Below are positions 44,393 through 55,094 of a DNA stretch of 64,000 nucleotides, one piece after another (within the stretch, counting starts at the first letter, position 1; each line of letters starts with the position of its first letter). The stretch lies in contig NZ_JARANY010000005.1 of the NCBI RefSeq assembly GCF_029889885.1, positions 1-64,000 on the forward strand, written 5' to 3'. The notes under the pieces were generated by a model. The model did not search any database. It was not told where the DNA came from and saw only the letters and a program-made list of their open reading frames with translations. The stretch comes from Chromohalobacter sp. 296-RDG (GTDB lineage: Bacteria > Pseudomonadota > Gammaproteobacteria > Pseudomonadales > Halomonadaceae). The translations under genes and the position numbers were made by a program.

Positions 44393-46087
44393 CTAGCCGA
44401 GTAGTGGATCGCTTACCCCAATCACGTAGAACGCGATCAAGCCGATGAGACCCGTGAAAGTCAGGTAGTAAAGCGCCGGCAGGATCGTCTTGCGCAGCGT
44501 AGTGCCCTCGCGGCCCAGCAGCCCCACGGTGGCTGAGGCGGCGACCACGTTGTGAATGGCGATCATGTTGCCGGCGGCGGCCCCCACGGCCTGCAGCGCC
44601 ACCATCATTGCCGTGGACAGCCCCAGAGCCTCGGCGACATTGAACTGGAAGTCCGAGAGCATCAGGTTGGAGACTGTGTTGGAGCCTGCGATGAACGCTC
44701 CCAACGCACCGACGGCGGGGGCGAAGAATGGGTAGACATGCCCCACGCCATCGGCGACGAGTTGCGCCATGGCCACGGGCATCGAAACCAGGTCTGCCTG
44801 ATTGACGCCGGAGTTGATCAGGATGCGCACCATGGGCACGGTGAAGATCAATACGAATCCGGCGCCCAGCAGCGTCTTGGTCGACTCGCTGAAGGCCGCA
44901 CTTAGCTCAGCGGCACGCATGCGGTGTAGCAACACGGTAAGCAGTACCACGATCAGGATGATGCCGCCGGGAAGGTACAGCGGTTGAAGGCTGCCCGACA
45001 CGCCGCTCTCGCCGAGAATATCGTTCCAGCTCAGGCTGATCGATTGCAGCGCCGAAGTGACCGACGGCACGGTGCGTGAGATGACTAGCAAAATCGCCAG
45101 CAGCACATACGGCACCCAGCCCATGAAGACCGACATCGGCGCCTTGCCGGCGACCTGGTCCATCTTGATTTCCAGGCGTCCGAGCCACTCGTCCGGCCAG
45201 GTCGTGCTGTCTGGGAAGTCCCAGGTGTCCTTGGGCAGCAGAAAGCCTTTCTTGGCGGCTGGCACGACAATCGCCAGACCCACCAGGGCGCCGATCATCG
45301 ATGGGAACTCAGGCCCCAGGACGACGCCCACCAGGGCGTAGGGCACCACGAAGGAAATGCCAGTGAAAAGCGCGAACGGCGTGATCGAGAGCCCTTCCTT
45401 CCAGGAGCGGTTGGCGCCGAAGAAGCGCACCATCACGATGACCATGATCAGCGGCATCAGTACCCCCACGATGGCGTGAGTGATGGCGACTTCCGAGGCG
45501 ACCAATCGAAAGAAGCTTTCCCAGCTCGAGCCGCTGGCGGTCAATTGTTCGGTGATCGCGTTGCGGTTGAGGCCGCTGGTGACGCCTACCACGACAGGGG
45601 TGCCGACGGCGCCGAAGGAGACCGGCGTGGACTGGATCATCATGCCCACGGTCACGGCACCCAGCGCGGGGAAGCCCAGTGCCACCATCAGCGGCGCCGC
45701 TACGGCCGCCGGAGTCCCGAAACCGGAGGCCCCTTCGATGAAGCAGCCGAACAGCCAGGCGACGATCAGCGCTTGTACGCGTCGGTCGGGACTGATGCTG
45801 GAAAAACCGTTGCGGATGGCGGTGATGCCACCGGAGTGCTTCAGCGTATTGAGTAGCATGATGGCGCCGAAGATGATCCACAAAAGGCCCGCAGTGAGGA
45901 TCAGTCCCTGGAACGTCGAAGCAACGACCCGGGTGAACGTCATATCCCAGGCCAGCAAGGCGATCAGCGCGGTCACCACGAAGACTACGGGCATGGCGAC
46001 CTTGGCCTGAATTCGTAAGCCAATCAGTAGTACGCCAGCCAGCACCAATGGCAGGAAGGCGAGTAGCGAGAGCAGCGTTTGATTCAT
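44393..46087 (-). CDS. L-lactate permease family (LldP/GlcA) transporter
   Basis: A 564-residue protein with about 13 membrane segments of the LctP family. [36 protein letters not shown] and [20 protein letters not shown] are conserved blocks. Members carry L-lactate, D-lactate or glycolate with protons. A shared operator and position just upstream of glcD point to glycolate or lactate. It ends at a strong terminator, so it forms its own transcript. Confidence 0.92.
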   Translation of the reverse strand: MNQTLLSLLAFLPLVLAGVLLIGLRIQAKVAMPVVFVVTALIALLAWDMTFTRVVASTFQGLILTAGLLWIIFGAIMLLNTLKHSGGITAIRNGFSSISPDRRVQALIVAWLFGCFIEGASGFGTPAAVAAPLMVALGFPALGAVTVGMMIQSTPVSFGAVGTPVVVGVTSGLNRNAITEQLTASGSSWESFFRLVASEVAITHAIVGVLMPLIMVIVMVRFFGANRSWKEGLSITPFALFTGISFVVPYALVGVVLGPEFPSMIGALVGLAIVVPAAKKGFLLPKDTWDFPDSTTWPDEWLGRLEIKMDQVAGKAPMSVFMGWVPYVLLAILLVISRTVPSVTSALQSISLSWNDILGESGVSGSLQPLYLPGGIILIVVLLTVLLHRMRAAELSAAFSESTKTLLGAGFVLIFTVPMVRILINSGVNQADLVSMPVAMAQLVADGVGHVYPFFAPAVGALGAFIAGSNTVSNLMLSDFQFNVAEALGLSTAMMVALQAVGAAAGNMIAIHNVVAASATVGLLGREGTTLRKTILPALYYLTFTGLIGLIAFYVIGVSDPLLG

Positions 46088-46472
46088 GAAAGTGCCCCTG
46101 ATTGTGTTGTTGTGCAGCGCAAGACGGAGGCAGACGGATGTCGCCCGTCATCGAGCAAAAGATAAACGTGAAATGCGATACGGCCAATTGTTGGATAATT
46201 GGTATTACCAATAACGCCAGGAAATTGATGAACTTAAAATATCTTTCAAAATCAAACTTATATGTATTTTCTTGTGACCTTCGTCGGAGGCACGAAGAGC
46301 GTTGGTGAGGCGTTTTACGCGGTATGAGTTCGACTAATAGATGAGTCTTTTCCCGGACATAGTGGCCCAGGTGCGTGCGCCGTAGGCGCGATTGCGCGGC
46401 ATGTGGTAGCGTCGTAGATCCAGCGCGTGGGTACTCTCACGATAAGTCTATGCTGAATAAAGGAGCAGTGGC
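46088..46472. other. 385-bp intergenic region with permease operator
   Basis: This gap holds the ATTGGTATTACCAAT operator and an AT-rich stretch (about 46190-46275). The rest, 46290-46460, carries no reading frame I can support. Confidence 0.6.
46198..46212. promoter_or_regulatory. Candidate GlcC/LldR/PdhR-type operator upstream of the permease gene
   Basis: ATTGGTATTACCAAT is a perfect dyad, the same class as 44315-44329, about 110 bp upstream of the permease start. The surrounding sequence (GATAATTGGT...ACCAATA) is also shared by both sites. Confidence 0.75.
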
Positions 46473-47183
46473 ATGGCGTTGCAGATGTACGACTTGAGCG
46501 GGCGTGACGAGCGGCTGCGGTTTTCGCCTTACTGCTGGCGTGTGCGTTATGCGCTGGCGCACAAGGGGCTGGAATGCGATTTCATCCCTTGGCGGTTTAC
46601 CCAGAAAGAGGCGATCGCGTTTTCGGGGCAAGGTAAGGTGCCGGTACTCGTCGATGGCGATACCTCGGTCACCGATAGCTACGAGATCTTCCGCTATCTG
46701 GATCGCGTGTATCCGCAAAATCCGCTGCTGGGAGACGATACGGCGGCGTCCCGCGCGCGCTTCTTCAAGTTCTACAGCGAGCGGGCGTTGGCGCCCGGGA
46801 TTTTGCGCACCATCGTCATGGACTTGTTCAATGCCGTACATCCCGACGATCAGGCGTATTTTCGTGAAACGCGTGAAAAGGCGCTGGGCCGTAGCCTCGA
46901 GGAAATGCATGCGCCCAGCAAAGGGCTCTCGTCACTCGATGCAGCCCTTGAGCCGCTGCGTGGGCGTCTCGAAGAGGCCGACTTCCTCGACGGCGAAGCG
47001 CCTGGCGGTGCCGACTACCTGGTATTCGGTCATTTCATGTGGGCAAGGTGTGTCTCGACGGCGGATCTTGTCTCCAATGCCGATCCGGTCTATGCCTGGA
47101 TCGAGCGCATGCTGGACCTGCATGGTGGTGTAGGGCGCAATGCCACGCGCATCGTCGACATCGAAGGCGGCTATCCTGGCTGA
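46473..47183 (+). CDS. Glutathione S-transferase, LigE-like
   Basis: A 236-residue GST. The N-terminal domain reads LYDL-like then RFSPYCWRVRYALAHKG, the SPYxWRxxYALxHKG block typical of LigE-type beta-etherase and fungal FuA-class GSTs. GKVPVLVDGDTSVTDSYEIF is the glutathione-binding strand. No lignin pathway genes accompany it except an SDR gene 53 bp downstream. The function is undetermined; the name is by similarity. AAGGAG precedes the ATG. Confidence 0.85.
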   Translation: MALQMYDLSGRDERLRFSPYCWRVRYALAHKGLECDFIPWRFTQKEAIAFSGQGKVPVLVDGDTSVTDSYEIFRYLDRVYPQNPLLGDDTAASRARFFKFYSERALAPGILRTIVMDLFNAVHPDDQAYFRETREKALGRSLEEMHAPSKGLSSLDAALEPLRGRLEEADFLDGEAPGGADYLVFGHFMWARCVSTADLVSNADPVYAWIERMLDLHGGVGRNATRIVDIEGGYPG

Positions 47184-47194
47184 TCGCGCCGTGA

Positions 47195-47995
<801 letters not shown>

Positions 47996-47996
47996 G

Positions 47997-48416
47997 TCAG
48001 TCGTCGGCGATCAAGCGCTTGCCAAGGGTCACGAAGTCACCTTCGTCGTACCCTTGGCGGCGGTAATAGTCGATCAACGCGGGATGCTCGTTGCGAACCA
48101 TCAGCATCAGCTTTGGGCAGCCCCGGGCCTGCAGGGCGCGCTCCACGGCGGCGAGTAATTGGCGGCCCAGGCCGCGGCGCTGGCAGTCGGGGCTGATCGC
48201 CAGATAGTGTACCCAGCCACGATGCCCGTCGTATCCCGCCATGGCGCTGGCGATCACAGTGTCCGCTTCCACTCCGATCAGGAACAGGCTGGGATCTTCC
48301 GCGAGCTTGCGTGCGATGTCGCGGCGTGGGTCATTCCATGGGCGAGTCAACTCGCAGCGCTCCCAGAGCGCAATGACACTCTCTTCATCGACGGGCTGGA
48401 AAGGTCGAATCTGCAT
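47997..48416 (-). CDS. GNAT family acetyltransferase, YpeA-like
   Basis: A 139-residue GNAT protein. WVHYLAISPDCQRRGLGRQL contains the acetyl-CoA Q/RxxGxG/A loop, and PRRDIARKLAEDPSLFLIG and MVRNEHPALIDYYRRQGY fit the YpeA family. The acceptor is unknown. It is convergent with the SDR gene, with stops almost touching. Confidence 0.9.
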   Translation of the reverse strand: MQIRPFQPVDEESVIALWERCELTRPWNDPRRDIARKLAEDPSLFLIGVEADTVIASAMAGYDGHRGWVHYLAISPDCQRRGLGRQLLAAVERALQARGCPKLMLMVRNEHPALIDYYRRQGYDEGDFVTLGKRLIADD

Positions 48417-48442
48417 ATTTATCTCTCGGATGGCGTTGGTCG

Positions 48443-50494
48443 TCAGGCGCTCTTGGTCGCGGAGATGGCCGGTGTCTGACGCTCGGCCATGACCTCGGCC
48501 TGACGGTCCAGCACCAGGACAAGTCGCTCAATCAACCCCTCGATAAGCTCGCGCGCGTCTTCCTCGATGCCGCCATGGCGCGCGATGGCGGCATCCAGCG
48601 CTTGGCCGGCCTCGTTGATGCCTTGGGGCGAGCGGCCATGGGCGCTGTCCTCGAAGCCGTTGGCCAGCGTGGCCAGAAGATGTTGCATGGCGTCGCGTAC
48701 TGGTGTTGATGCATCTTCCAGGCGGTGGCGCAGGCGCAAGCACGAGCGCCCCAGATCGAGACCGTTGAGGCCGATCATGAACAGGTGGCGATGATCCTCG
48801 GGCAGCATGTCGTCATGCCGGGCGAGTTGCAGCAGACGGTCGGCCATATGGCCGCTGAAGCGGCTTTCGGCTTCATGCAAGGGTTGCTCATCGATATGCC
48901 GCAAGTCGTGGCTGATGGCGCCGATCAAGCGCCGGCGTCGAATTGGCGTGCCCAGGCCGGGGAGCAAGCGGAATCCCATCACCACGGCGCTGAGTCCGAC
49001 GATGACGGCGATGGCACGATTGGCGAAGCTGTCGAATGAGAAGTCCATCCCATTGCCGGGCATGGTCAGCAGAATATTGAAGATAGTGAAGGCAAGGCAG
49101 TAGCCCATCAAGCGCGGGTTGGAAGCGCCAAGAAGCCCCAGGAACAGCGGCGTGACGAAGAGCATGGCGAGCATGGGAAACCCGTTGGCCTGCGAGAGCA
49201 GCACATGGCCGAACAGGAAGGCGCTGGGCAATGCAGCCAGCATGCCTTTGAAGAACATCATGCAGATCGTAACGGGATTATCGCGCGTGGCGAAAAACGC
49301 CGAGAACAGAGTGCCTAGCAGCATCGCGACCTGGCCGTTGTTCCAGTGTGTCTGCAACCAGAAGGTGGCCAGACATGAAAAGACCAGTCCCGCGCGGCCG
49401 GCATTTAGCAACGCCACGAGATGATCGCGGTGCCAGGACAGCGATCCGCCACGTAGTTGCTTGCGCCCTGGATGGGCAATGGCCTCGCGCGCGTCGAGCA
49501 TGATCATGGCATGACCGAGTACCTCGCGCAGCGCTAGAAGCACACGCCGCTGCAAGGGATCGAGTTGCGTGTCGGAGTAGCCGTGAGCGCGCTTGCGCAG
49601 GTCCTGTAATTGGCGGCGTGCGGCGGGTACGCCTTTCACGTGCTCTGCATTGCGAAAGCCGTCGGCGATTTCTTTGGCCAGTTGATGCAGCGGCGCGTTG
49701 ATGCGATCGCCGTGGTCGTGTAGCAACTGATAAAGCGCACCCAATGTGGCGAAGAAACGCAACGTGCGCCGGGTGAGCACGTGCGTGGCACGGATGCGAC
49801 CGGCACCATCGGGGCCCTCGTAGCGCGCCGCCTGGCTGTCGGTTTCGAGCATCGTCAGCGGCTCGAGACTGGCGGTCAACGATTGCTGCATGACATCCAG
49901 CTCATCGCCGGCGTCGAGGCGTTGCCCGGCGTGCGTGAAGGCGTGATTGATCACCTCATCGGCCTGATTCGCCAGGTGGTCCTTGACGCGTGTAGGCCAT
50001 AACAGGGCACTGACCAGGGTGGCACAGAGGGCGCCGAGCCCTAGTTCGGAGAGCCGTGCGATGGCGATATCGAAAATGCCGCTCGGCGGCTGGTTGGAGG
50101 AAATCACCACGATCAGCATCGCCGTGACGGCGCCCATGATGCAGCCGTAGGCAAAATTGTTGCGCAACAGCGAGCTGCCGTAGGCGCAGAACATGATCCA
50201 TAGCGTCAGTGCCACCAGGGCGGGTACGCGAGCCTGGGCGAAGAAGGCCATGATCACGATGCCGACCAACGCACCGATGAGCGTGCCGCTGATCTGACAG
50301 ATGCCCTTCTCGACGACCATGCCGCTCATTGGCCGGATCTGCAGGAAGGCCGCTGAGATCAACGCCCAGTAGGGTCGGTCGAGATCGCACCATAGCGCGA
50401 TATAAAGCGCCAGCAGCATCGCCAATGTGGTCTTGGTGGCGAACTGCAGTGACGCCTTCGAAGGGGTGAGGTAGGTTTCCAGCCAGGGCGACAT
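48443..50494 (-). CDS. FUSC-family inner membrane efflux component, AaeB-like
   Basis: A 683-residue protein with two sets of about five to six membrane segments (about residues 15-165 and 355-500), each followed by a cytoplasmic helical part. This is the layout of AaeB and other fusaric acid resistance-like pumps. LALYIALWCDLDRPYWALIS near the N-terminus is the FUSC block. With the HlyD-type adaptor 7 bp upstream and a DUF1656 gene it forms an AaeXAB-type system, which exports aromatic carboxylic acids such as p-hydroxybenzoate in E. coli. Confidence 0.9.
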   Translation of the reverse strand: MSPWLETYLTPSKASLQFATKTTLAMLLALYIALWCDLDRPYWALISAAFLQIRPMSGMVVEKGICQISGTLIGALVGIVIMAFFAQARVPALVALTLWIMFCAYGSSLLRNNFAYGCIMGAVTAMLIVVISSNQPPSGIFDIAIARLSELGLGALCATLVSALLWPTRVKDHLANQADEVINHAFTHAGQRLDAGDELDVMQQSLTASLEPLTMLETDSQAARYEGPDGAGRIRATHVLTRRTLRFFATLGALYQLLHDHGDRINAPLHQLAKEIADGFRNAEHVKGVPAARRQLQDLRKRAHGYSDTQLDPLQRRVLLALREVLGHAMIMLDAREAIAHPGRKQLRGGSLSWHRDHLVALLNAGRAGLVFSCLATFWLQTHWNNGQVAMLLGTLFSAFFATRDNPVTICMMFFKGMLAALPSAFLFGHVLLSQANGFPMLAMLFVTPLFLGLLGASNPRLMGYCLAFTIFNILLTMPGNGMDFSFDSFANRAIAVIVGLSAVVMGFRLLPGLGTPIRRRRLIGAISHDLRHIDEQPLHEAESRFSGHMADRLLQLARHDDMLPEDHRHLFMIGLNGLDLGRSCLRLRHRLEDASTPVRDAMQHLLATLANGFEDSAHGRSPQGINEAGQALDAAIARHGGIEEDARELIEGLIERLVLVLDRQAEVMAERQTPAISATKSA

Positions 50495-50501
50495 GGGCGG
50501 C

Positions 50502-51371
50502 TCAGTCGGTATCCGTCTCGTCGACGATATGGATGGTAGCGGTCATGCCGGCACTGAGCAGCGTCTCGTCGGGGACTTCGTCGAGCGCGATGCGCACCGG
50601 AATCCGCTGCGCTAGCCTGACCCAATTGAAGGTTGGCTCGACCTGGGGCAAGAGCTGCTCGTTGGGTGAAGTATTGCTATCGGCGATCCCGCGACCGATT
50701 CCAGTGACATGGCCACGCAATTCGGTATCGCCGTTCATCAGCGTGATCCTGGCGGTGTCGCCTTCTTCGATACGTGACATCTTGGTTTCTTCGAAATACC
50801 CGGTCACATAGTAGGAATCCGCTTTGACCAGCGCCATCACTGCATTGCCGGCCGAGACGTAGTTGCCCTCGGTAAGGCGCAGATTGAGGATATGCCCGTC
50901 GGCGGGGGCCTCGACCACGGTGCGCTTCAGATCGAGCTGGGCGCTTTCAAGATCGGCTTGGGCCTCGTCGAGATTGGCTTTCGCCACGCGGGTATCGATC
51001 CGCGCGACTTCGCGATCCTCGCTGCTGATGGCCTGATTGCTCAGGTTGTTGCGTCGGCTCTCCTCATGTTGCTTGAGCTCTAACTTTGCCTTGTTCAATG
51101 CGACTATGGCCTGGGCCTTGTCGACGGCAGTTTGGTAACGCGACTGATCGATCTGGAACAGGGTCTCGCCTTGCTCGACCTGTTGCGTGTCGCTCACCGG
51201 CAGCTGACGCACCCAGCCCGAGACATCCGGGGCGATCGTGACGACGTCGGCGCGAACGCGGCCGTCGCGGGTCCATGGCGTATACAGGTAGTAATGCCAG
51301 AGCCAGACGCCGGCGGCGACGGCCAGTGCCACGATAACGAGAGTGATCAGCATGCGTAGCGGTGTGCGCAT
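50502..51371 (-). CDS. HlyD/EmrA-type periplasmic adaptor, AaeA-like
   Basis: A 289-residue membrane fusion protein. One N-terminal membrane anchor (about residues 7-28) is followed by a lipoyl-like half (RADVVTIAPDVSGWVRQLPV), a helical hairpin with Lys/Glu-rich coiled coil, and a second lipoyl half (VVEAPADGHILNLRLTEGNY). It links the FUSC pump to the outer membrane. Its ATG directly follows the stop of the DUF1656 gene. Confidence 0.9.
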   Translation of the reverse strand: MRTPLRMLITLVIVALAVAAGVWLWHYYLYTPWTRDGRVRADVVTIAPDVSGWVRQLPVSDTQQVEQGETLFQIDQSRYQTAVDKAQAIVALNKAKLELKQHEESRRNNLSNQAISSEDREVARIDTRVAKANLDEAQADLESAQLDLKRTVVEAPADGHILNLRLTEGNYVSAGNAVMALVKADSYYVTGYFEETKMSRIEEGDTARITLMNGDTELRGHVTGIGRGIADSNTSPNEQLLPQVEPTFNWVRLAQRIPVRIALDEVPDETLLSAGMTATIHIVDETDTD

Positions 51372-51590
51372 TTAAACGATTCCAGCAGTAGACGAGAAGG
51401 CAAAGGCGACGGCGGCGGTAATGATGACGAACAAGGCGACATCGAACCACGCTTCGAACCAAGGAACATGTTGCCCGACGAGTCGGTGCAATACGGTACG
51501 CACGATGAGTGCGCCGATGAACCCTAACAGGGTATAGAGAAGCAGCGGACTGAGATAAATGCCACCGACAGCGATTTCCTTGAGACCCAT
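51372..51590 (-). CDS. DUF1656 small membrane protein, AaeX-like
   Basis: A 72-residue protein with two membrane segments (about residues 10-30 and 46-66). DUF1656 proteins such as AaeX are routinely encoded just before AaeA/AaeB-type pumps. The ATG at 51590 was chosen over one at 51614 because it gives the usual MGLKEIAVGGIYLSPLLLY start. Its TAA abuts the ATG of the adaptor gene. Confidence 0.88.
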   Translation of the reverse strand: MGLKEIAVGGIYLSPLLLYTLLGFIGALIVRTVLHRLVGQHVPWFEAWFDVALFVIITAAVAFAFSSTAGIV

Positions 51591-51766
51591 TCCCTCTCCC
51601 ATTCGCCAAGGCAAGTGAATATGTGAGCATGCTATCTAAATGCGTGGCACCTGCACATCGGCATTCAGCATGAACCGGCGTCCACATGCACTCGTCTTTT
51701 ATATGACCCGGTCTTTTAGATACACCGATTTTTTATAAAAGAGTACAGCATGCCATTTTGAGACTG

Positions 51767-52705
51767 TCAGTCTAGCGTGCAAACGCGCTCGGGAGGGATA
51801 TGCGAATGCAAGCGCCAGCTATCCGGCACGGTCTGACGAATTTGTTCGAGAAGAGTGATGCTCTTGCGAGGTAAACGCCCGAACGGGTAAAGCAGGGTGA
51901 TGGGAAGCGACGAGGGCGCCCATTCTTCGAGGCAAGGCGCCAGGCTGCCGGGATGATGCTGGAGTCGTTTCTCGGCCATCCAATGGGGAAGCAGACCCAG
52001 GCCGCGCCCTCGTGCGATGGCATCGATGTGCAGGGCGTACTGATCCACGTGCAGGCGTGACGGCGGCAGCGTGATCCGGGTTTCTCCTTCGCGGGCGTGA
52101 TGTAACGTCACGCCTTGTTCGCTGGTACCGAGTAGATCGATCCAGGCGTGTTCGGTTAGTTCGCGGGGGTGACGAGGCATGCCATGGCGCCGGAAATAAT
52201 CGGGGTGCGCATAGACCCCGCGACGCATGTAGCCAAGCGTCTCCTGCCGTAGACCACAGTCGGCGACGTTACCTAACCACACGCATAGGGTTTCGTCTTC
52301 AGGGCCTGTGGGCGGCGTCACACGGGTATGCAGATTCAGCCGCACGCCTGCGTGACGTGCCACGAAATCTTCCATCTGCTGGCTGAACCAGCCCCGCGCA
52401 AAGGCGTTATGTACCTCGACGGTCAACGTGCCGCTGACATCCGCGCGCAAGTCGTCGAGTGCTTGCTGTCCTTGTTCGGCGAGGTGCAGTATCTGCTGAC
52501 TGTAGGCGAGAAAGAGCGTACCGGCTTCGGTGGGAAGAACGCGGTTGGCTTGGCGTCGTAGCAGCGGCTGACCCAGCCGTTCCTCCAACTGGCTGATGCG
52601 CCGACTGAGTGTCGACTTCGCGAGTCCCAGTTCTCGGGCGCTGGCGGTCAGGCTGCCGGACGCCATGACCGAGGCGAACGCGGTCAGTTCATCGAGATCG
52701 TGCAT
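51767..52705 (-). CDS. LysR-family transcriptional regulator
   Basis: A 312-residue LysR protein. The N-terminal helix-turn-helix is SLTASARELGLAKSTLSRRI with LEERLGQPLLRRQANRVLPT following, and a periplasmic-binding-protein-like effector domain covers about residues 90-300. It lies about 175 bp upstream of the efflux operon on the same strand, so it could regulate it. In E. coli AaeR is divergent, so this is a position-based guess. Confidence 0.9.
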   Translation of the reverse strand: MHDLDELTAFASVMASGSLTASARELGLAKSTLSRRISQLEERLGQPLLRRQANRVLPTEAGTLFLAYSQQILHLAEQGQQALDDLRADVSGTLTVEVHNAFARGWFSQQMEDFVARHAGVRLNLHTRVTPPTGPEDETLCVWLGNVADCGLRQETLGYMRRGVYAHPDYFRRHGMPRHPRELTEHAWIDLLGTSEQGVTLHHAREGETRITLPPSRLHVDQYALHIDAIARGRGLGLLPHWMAEKRLQHHPGSLAPCLEEWAPSSLPITLLYPFGRLPRKSITLLEQIRQTVPDSWRLHSHIPPERVCTLD

Positions 52706-52863
52706 GCCTTAGGCCATTGTCAGCGTGGTGCGTGGAGTGGGTCATTATTCTGGCATATTGCACGACGTTTTTGAAAATCATTAACGCTTGTAACGGTATC
52801 TCGTTGTGTTGCGGATTGTGAAACGCCCTGTCCCGTGACCTGGCGTGCTCTCTGTGAAAGAAT

Positions 52864-52882
52864 CTAAATGATAAAAATTCGC
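52864..52882. promoter_or_regulatory. Candidate Fur box upstream of the TonB receptor gene
   Basis: CTAAATGATAAAAATTCGC matches the 19-bp Fur consensus at 12 positions, including ATGATAA. It lies about 75-90 bp upstream of the receptor start in AT-rich DNA. Confidence 0.5.
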
Positions 52883-52955
52883 ATTAATTATAAAAATATC
52901 ATGCAAAAGCTTCGGCTAATGTCGGAGCGGGATTCATCAGGGAGAACAACGCATC

Positions 52956-54935
52956 ATGTCCTATTATGTATGGCCGTCGGCGCTGGCACTCGCCATCACT
53001 GCGTTTGGCACGCCGCTGGCCTATGCCGCCGATGACGATGTCCAGCTGGACAATGTCGTCGTGACCGCTGCCGGGTACGCCCAGCAGGTACAGGACGCCC
53101 CGGCATCGATCAGTGTCATTTCGCGCGAGCAGCTCGAGAAAAAGGCCTACCGTGATATCACCGACGCCTTGCGTGATGTACCAGGCGTTATCGTCACCGG
53201 AGGCGGTCGTGGCGATAATGGCGCCGATATCAGCATGCGTGGCATGCCAGCAGAATATACCTTGATGCTCGTCGATGGGCGCCGACAGGCGTCGCGGGAG
53301 TCGCGTCCCAATGGGAGCGCGGGATTCGAACAGGACTGGTTGCCGCCACTGCAGGCCATTGAGCGGATCGAGGTCATTCGTGGGCCGATGTCGACGCTTT
53401 ATGGCTCGGATGCGATCGGTGGGGTCATCAACGTCATCACGCGCAAGGTGGCCGACGACTGGCATGGCAACGTACGCGCCGAAGCCACGCTTCAGGAAGA
53501 CAGCGACTCGGGCAATGCCAATCAGGGTCAGTTTTATGTTGCTGGGCCGTTAGTCGACGATCTGCTGGGTCTGCAGGTTTATAGCCAGTACCAGAAGCGT
53601 GAGGAAGATGACATCGAGCAAGGCTACGAAGACAAGGATCTACAGAGCCTGACCGCCCAGTTTTCGCTGACCCCGAGTGAGAATCACGATTTCGGCGTTG
53701 AGGTGGGCAAGGAGACACAGGATCGCGCGTCGCATGCCGGAAAGTCAGCTCCGGCAGAGGGATGTCGAGGCGGTTGTACCGATAGCTACTCCGAGCATGA
53801 CCGAGAACATTATGCGCTGACCCATACCGGGCGCTGGGGATTTGCCACCTCGGACAGTTACATCCAGCGAGAGTCCACCGATAACAAGTCGCGTGATATC
53901 GAGATATCCAACACCGTAGCGAACACCCAGTGGGTACTCCCATTGTCGCATCATATTGTGACGATCGGCGCTAGCTATGAGAAAGAAGAGCTCGATGATC
54001 AGAACACCAACCAGATTTCCGACCGGACCCACGTCAGTAACGATCAGTGGGCGCTGTTTGCTGAGGATGAATGGTTATTGACGCGAGATTTCTCATTGAC
54101 TGGCGGGGTGCGCCTGGATGACAACGAAAACTATGGTAGCCATATCAGCCCGCGTCTGTATGGGGTTTGGCAGGCGGCGCCGGGCTGGACATTGAAAGGT
54201 GGTGTCTCTACGGGGTATCGCGCCCCGGGGCTGCGTGAGGTAACGGCTGATTGGGGGGCCATTAGCCGTGGAGGAACCACCTATGGCAATCCGGATCTCG
54301 AGCCTGAGACATCGCTCAACAAGGAGCTTGCCTTGTTGTATAGCGCCCCACGCGGTTTGAATGCCAGTGTGACGCTGTTTCACAACGACTTCGACGACAA
54401 GATCACTCGGCTACGTTGTGGGTCGGCCACGGCGTGCCCTCCGGTGACCCAGTTCGATACCGACGACGACGGCAACCTTCGCACCAATACCCGCATCAAT
54501 GTCGACGAGGCCGTGACGCAAGGCGTAGAGCTCTCGCTGTCGTCGCCGTTGACCGAGACGTTGACCTTGTCGACGAGCTATACCTACACCGATTCCGAGC
54601 AGAAAAGCGGCGAATACGAAGGCAATCCGTTGACCCAGTTGCCCAAACATCAGTTCAGCGGCACGCTGGACTGGGCGCCGACGGCGCGACTCAACGCCTG
54701 GACCCGTCTGACCTATCGTGGCAAGGAGAGCCAGCCCGTCGAGGGGCCCTCCTCCAATACGACCCGAGCGCCGTCCTACACTTTCGTGGACAGTGGCGGC
54801 TCATGGCGGGTGACCGAGCAGGCCAAGCTCATGCTCGGTGTCTATAACATGTTCGACGAAGACGTCGGCTATGACGAATATGGTTACGTAGACGATGGGC
54901 GTCGCTATTGGGTAGGGGCGAGCCTCGACTTCTAA
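52956..54935 (+). CDS. TonB-dependent outer membrane receptor, siderophore type
   Basis: A 659-residue receptor. A signal peptide ends near AYA (about residue 24). DNVVVTAAG (about residues 30-38) is the TonB box region, and the plug domain holds SVISREQLEKKAYRDITDAL and IERIEVIRGPMSTLYGSDAI. A beta-barrel ends in WVGASLDF with the C-terminal Phe. The arrangement resembles CirA/FepA catecholate siderophore receptors. A cysteine pair (GCRGGC, about residues 269-274) sits in an extracellular loop. A Fur-like site lies upstream. Confidence 0.9.
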   Translation: MSYYVWPSALALAITAFGTPLAYAADDDVQLDNVVVTAAGYAQQVQDAPASISVISREQLEKKAYRDITDALRDVPGVIVTGGGRGDNGADISMRGMPAEYTLMLVDGRRQASRESRPNGSAGFEQDWLPPLQAIERIEVIRGPMSTLYGSDAIGGVINVITRKVADDWHGNVRAEATLQEDSDSGNANQGQFYVAGPLVDDLLGLQVYSQYQKREEDDIEQGYEDKDLQSLTAQFSLTPSENHDFGVEVGKETQDRASHAGKSAPAEGCRGGCTDSYSEHDREHYALTHTGRWGFATSDSYIQRESTDNKSRDIEISNTVANTQWVLPLSHHIVTIGASYEKEELDDQNTNQISDRTHVSNDQWALFAEDEWLLTRDFSLTGGVRLDDNENYGSHISPRLYGVWQAAPGWTLKGGVSTGYRAPGLREVTADWGAISRGGTTYGNPDLEPETSLNKELALLYSAPRGLNASVTLFHNDFDDKITRLRCGSATACPPVTQFDTDDDGNLRTNTRINVDEAVTQGVELSLSSPLTETLTLSTSYTYTDSEQKSGEYEGNPLTQLPKHQFSGTLDWAPTARLNAWTRLTYRGKESQPVEGPSSNTTRAPSYTFVDSGGSWRVTEQAKLMLGVYNMFDEDVGYDEYGYVDDGRRYWVGASLDF

Positions 54936-54960
54936 GCATCGAACGAATGCTCGTATCGTG

Positions 54961-54989
54961 CAGGGAGGCTTCGGCCTCCCTGTTTCGTT
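54961..54989 (+). terminator. Rho-independent terminator after the TonB receptor gene
   Basis: CAGGGAGGC (54961-54969) and GCCTCCCTG (54974-54982) form a perfect 9-bp stem with a TTCG tetraloop, followed by TTTCGTT. It isolates the receptor from modABC. Confidence 0.85.
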
Positions 54990-55094
54990 CGGCACGGCTT
55001 CCTGGCGGGTGCCTGGGTTGTGGCCATCGCGCATGCTATTTTCGATAAGCTGATTACTCGTCATCCATATCAAGGCCGCCAGGCCTGGAGTTCT

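Noticed and set aside
54990-55094. Possible ModE operator or molybdenum cofactor riboswitch before modA
   Set aside because: No ModE-type dyad or recognisable riboswitch core is visible.
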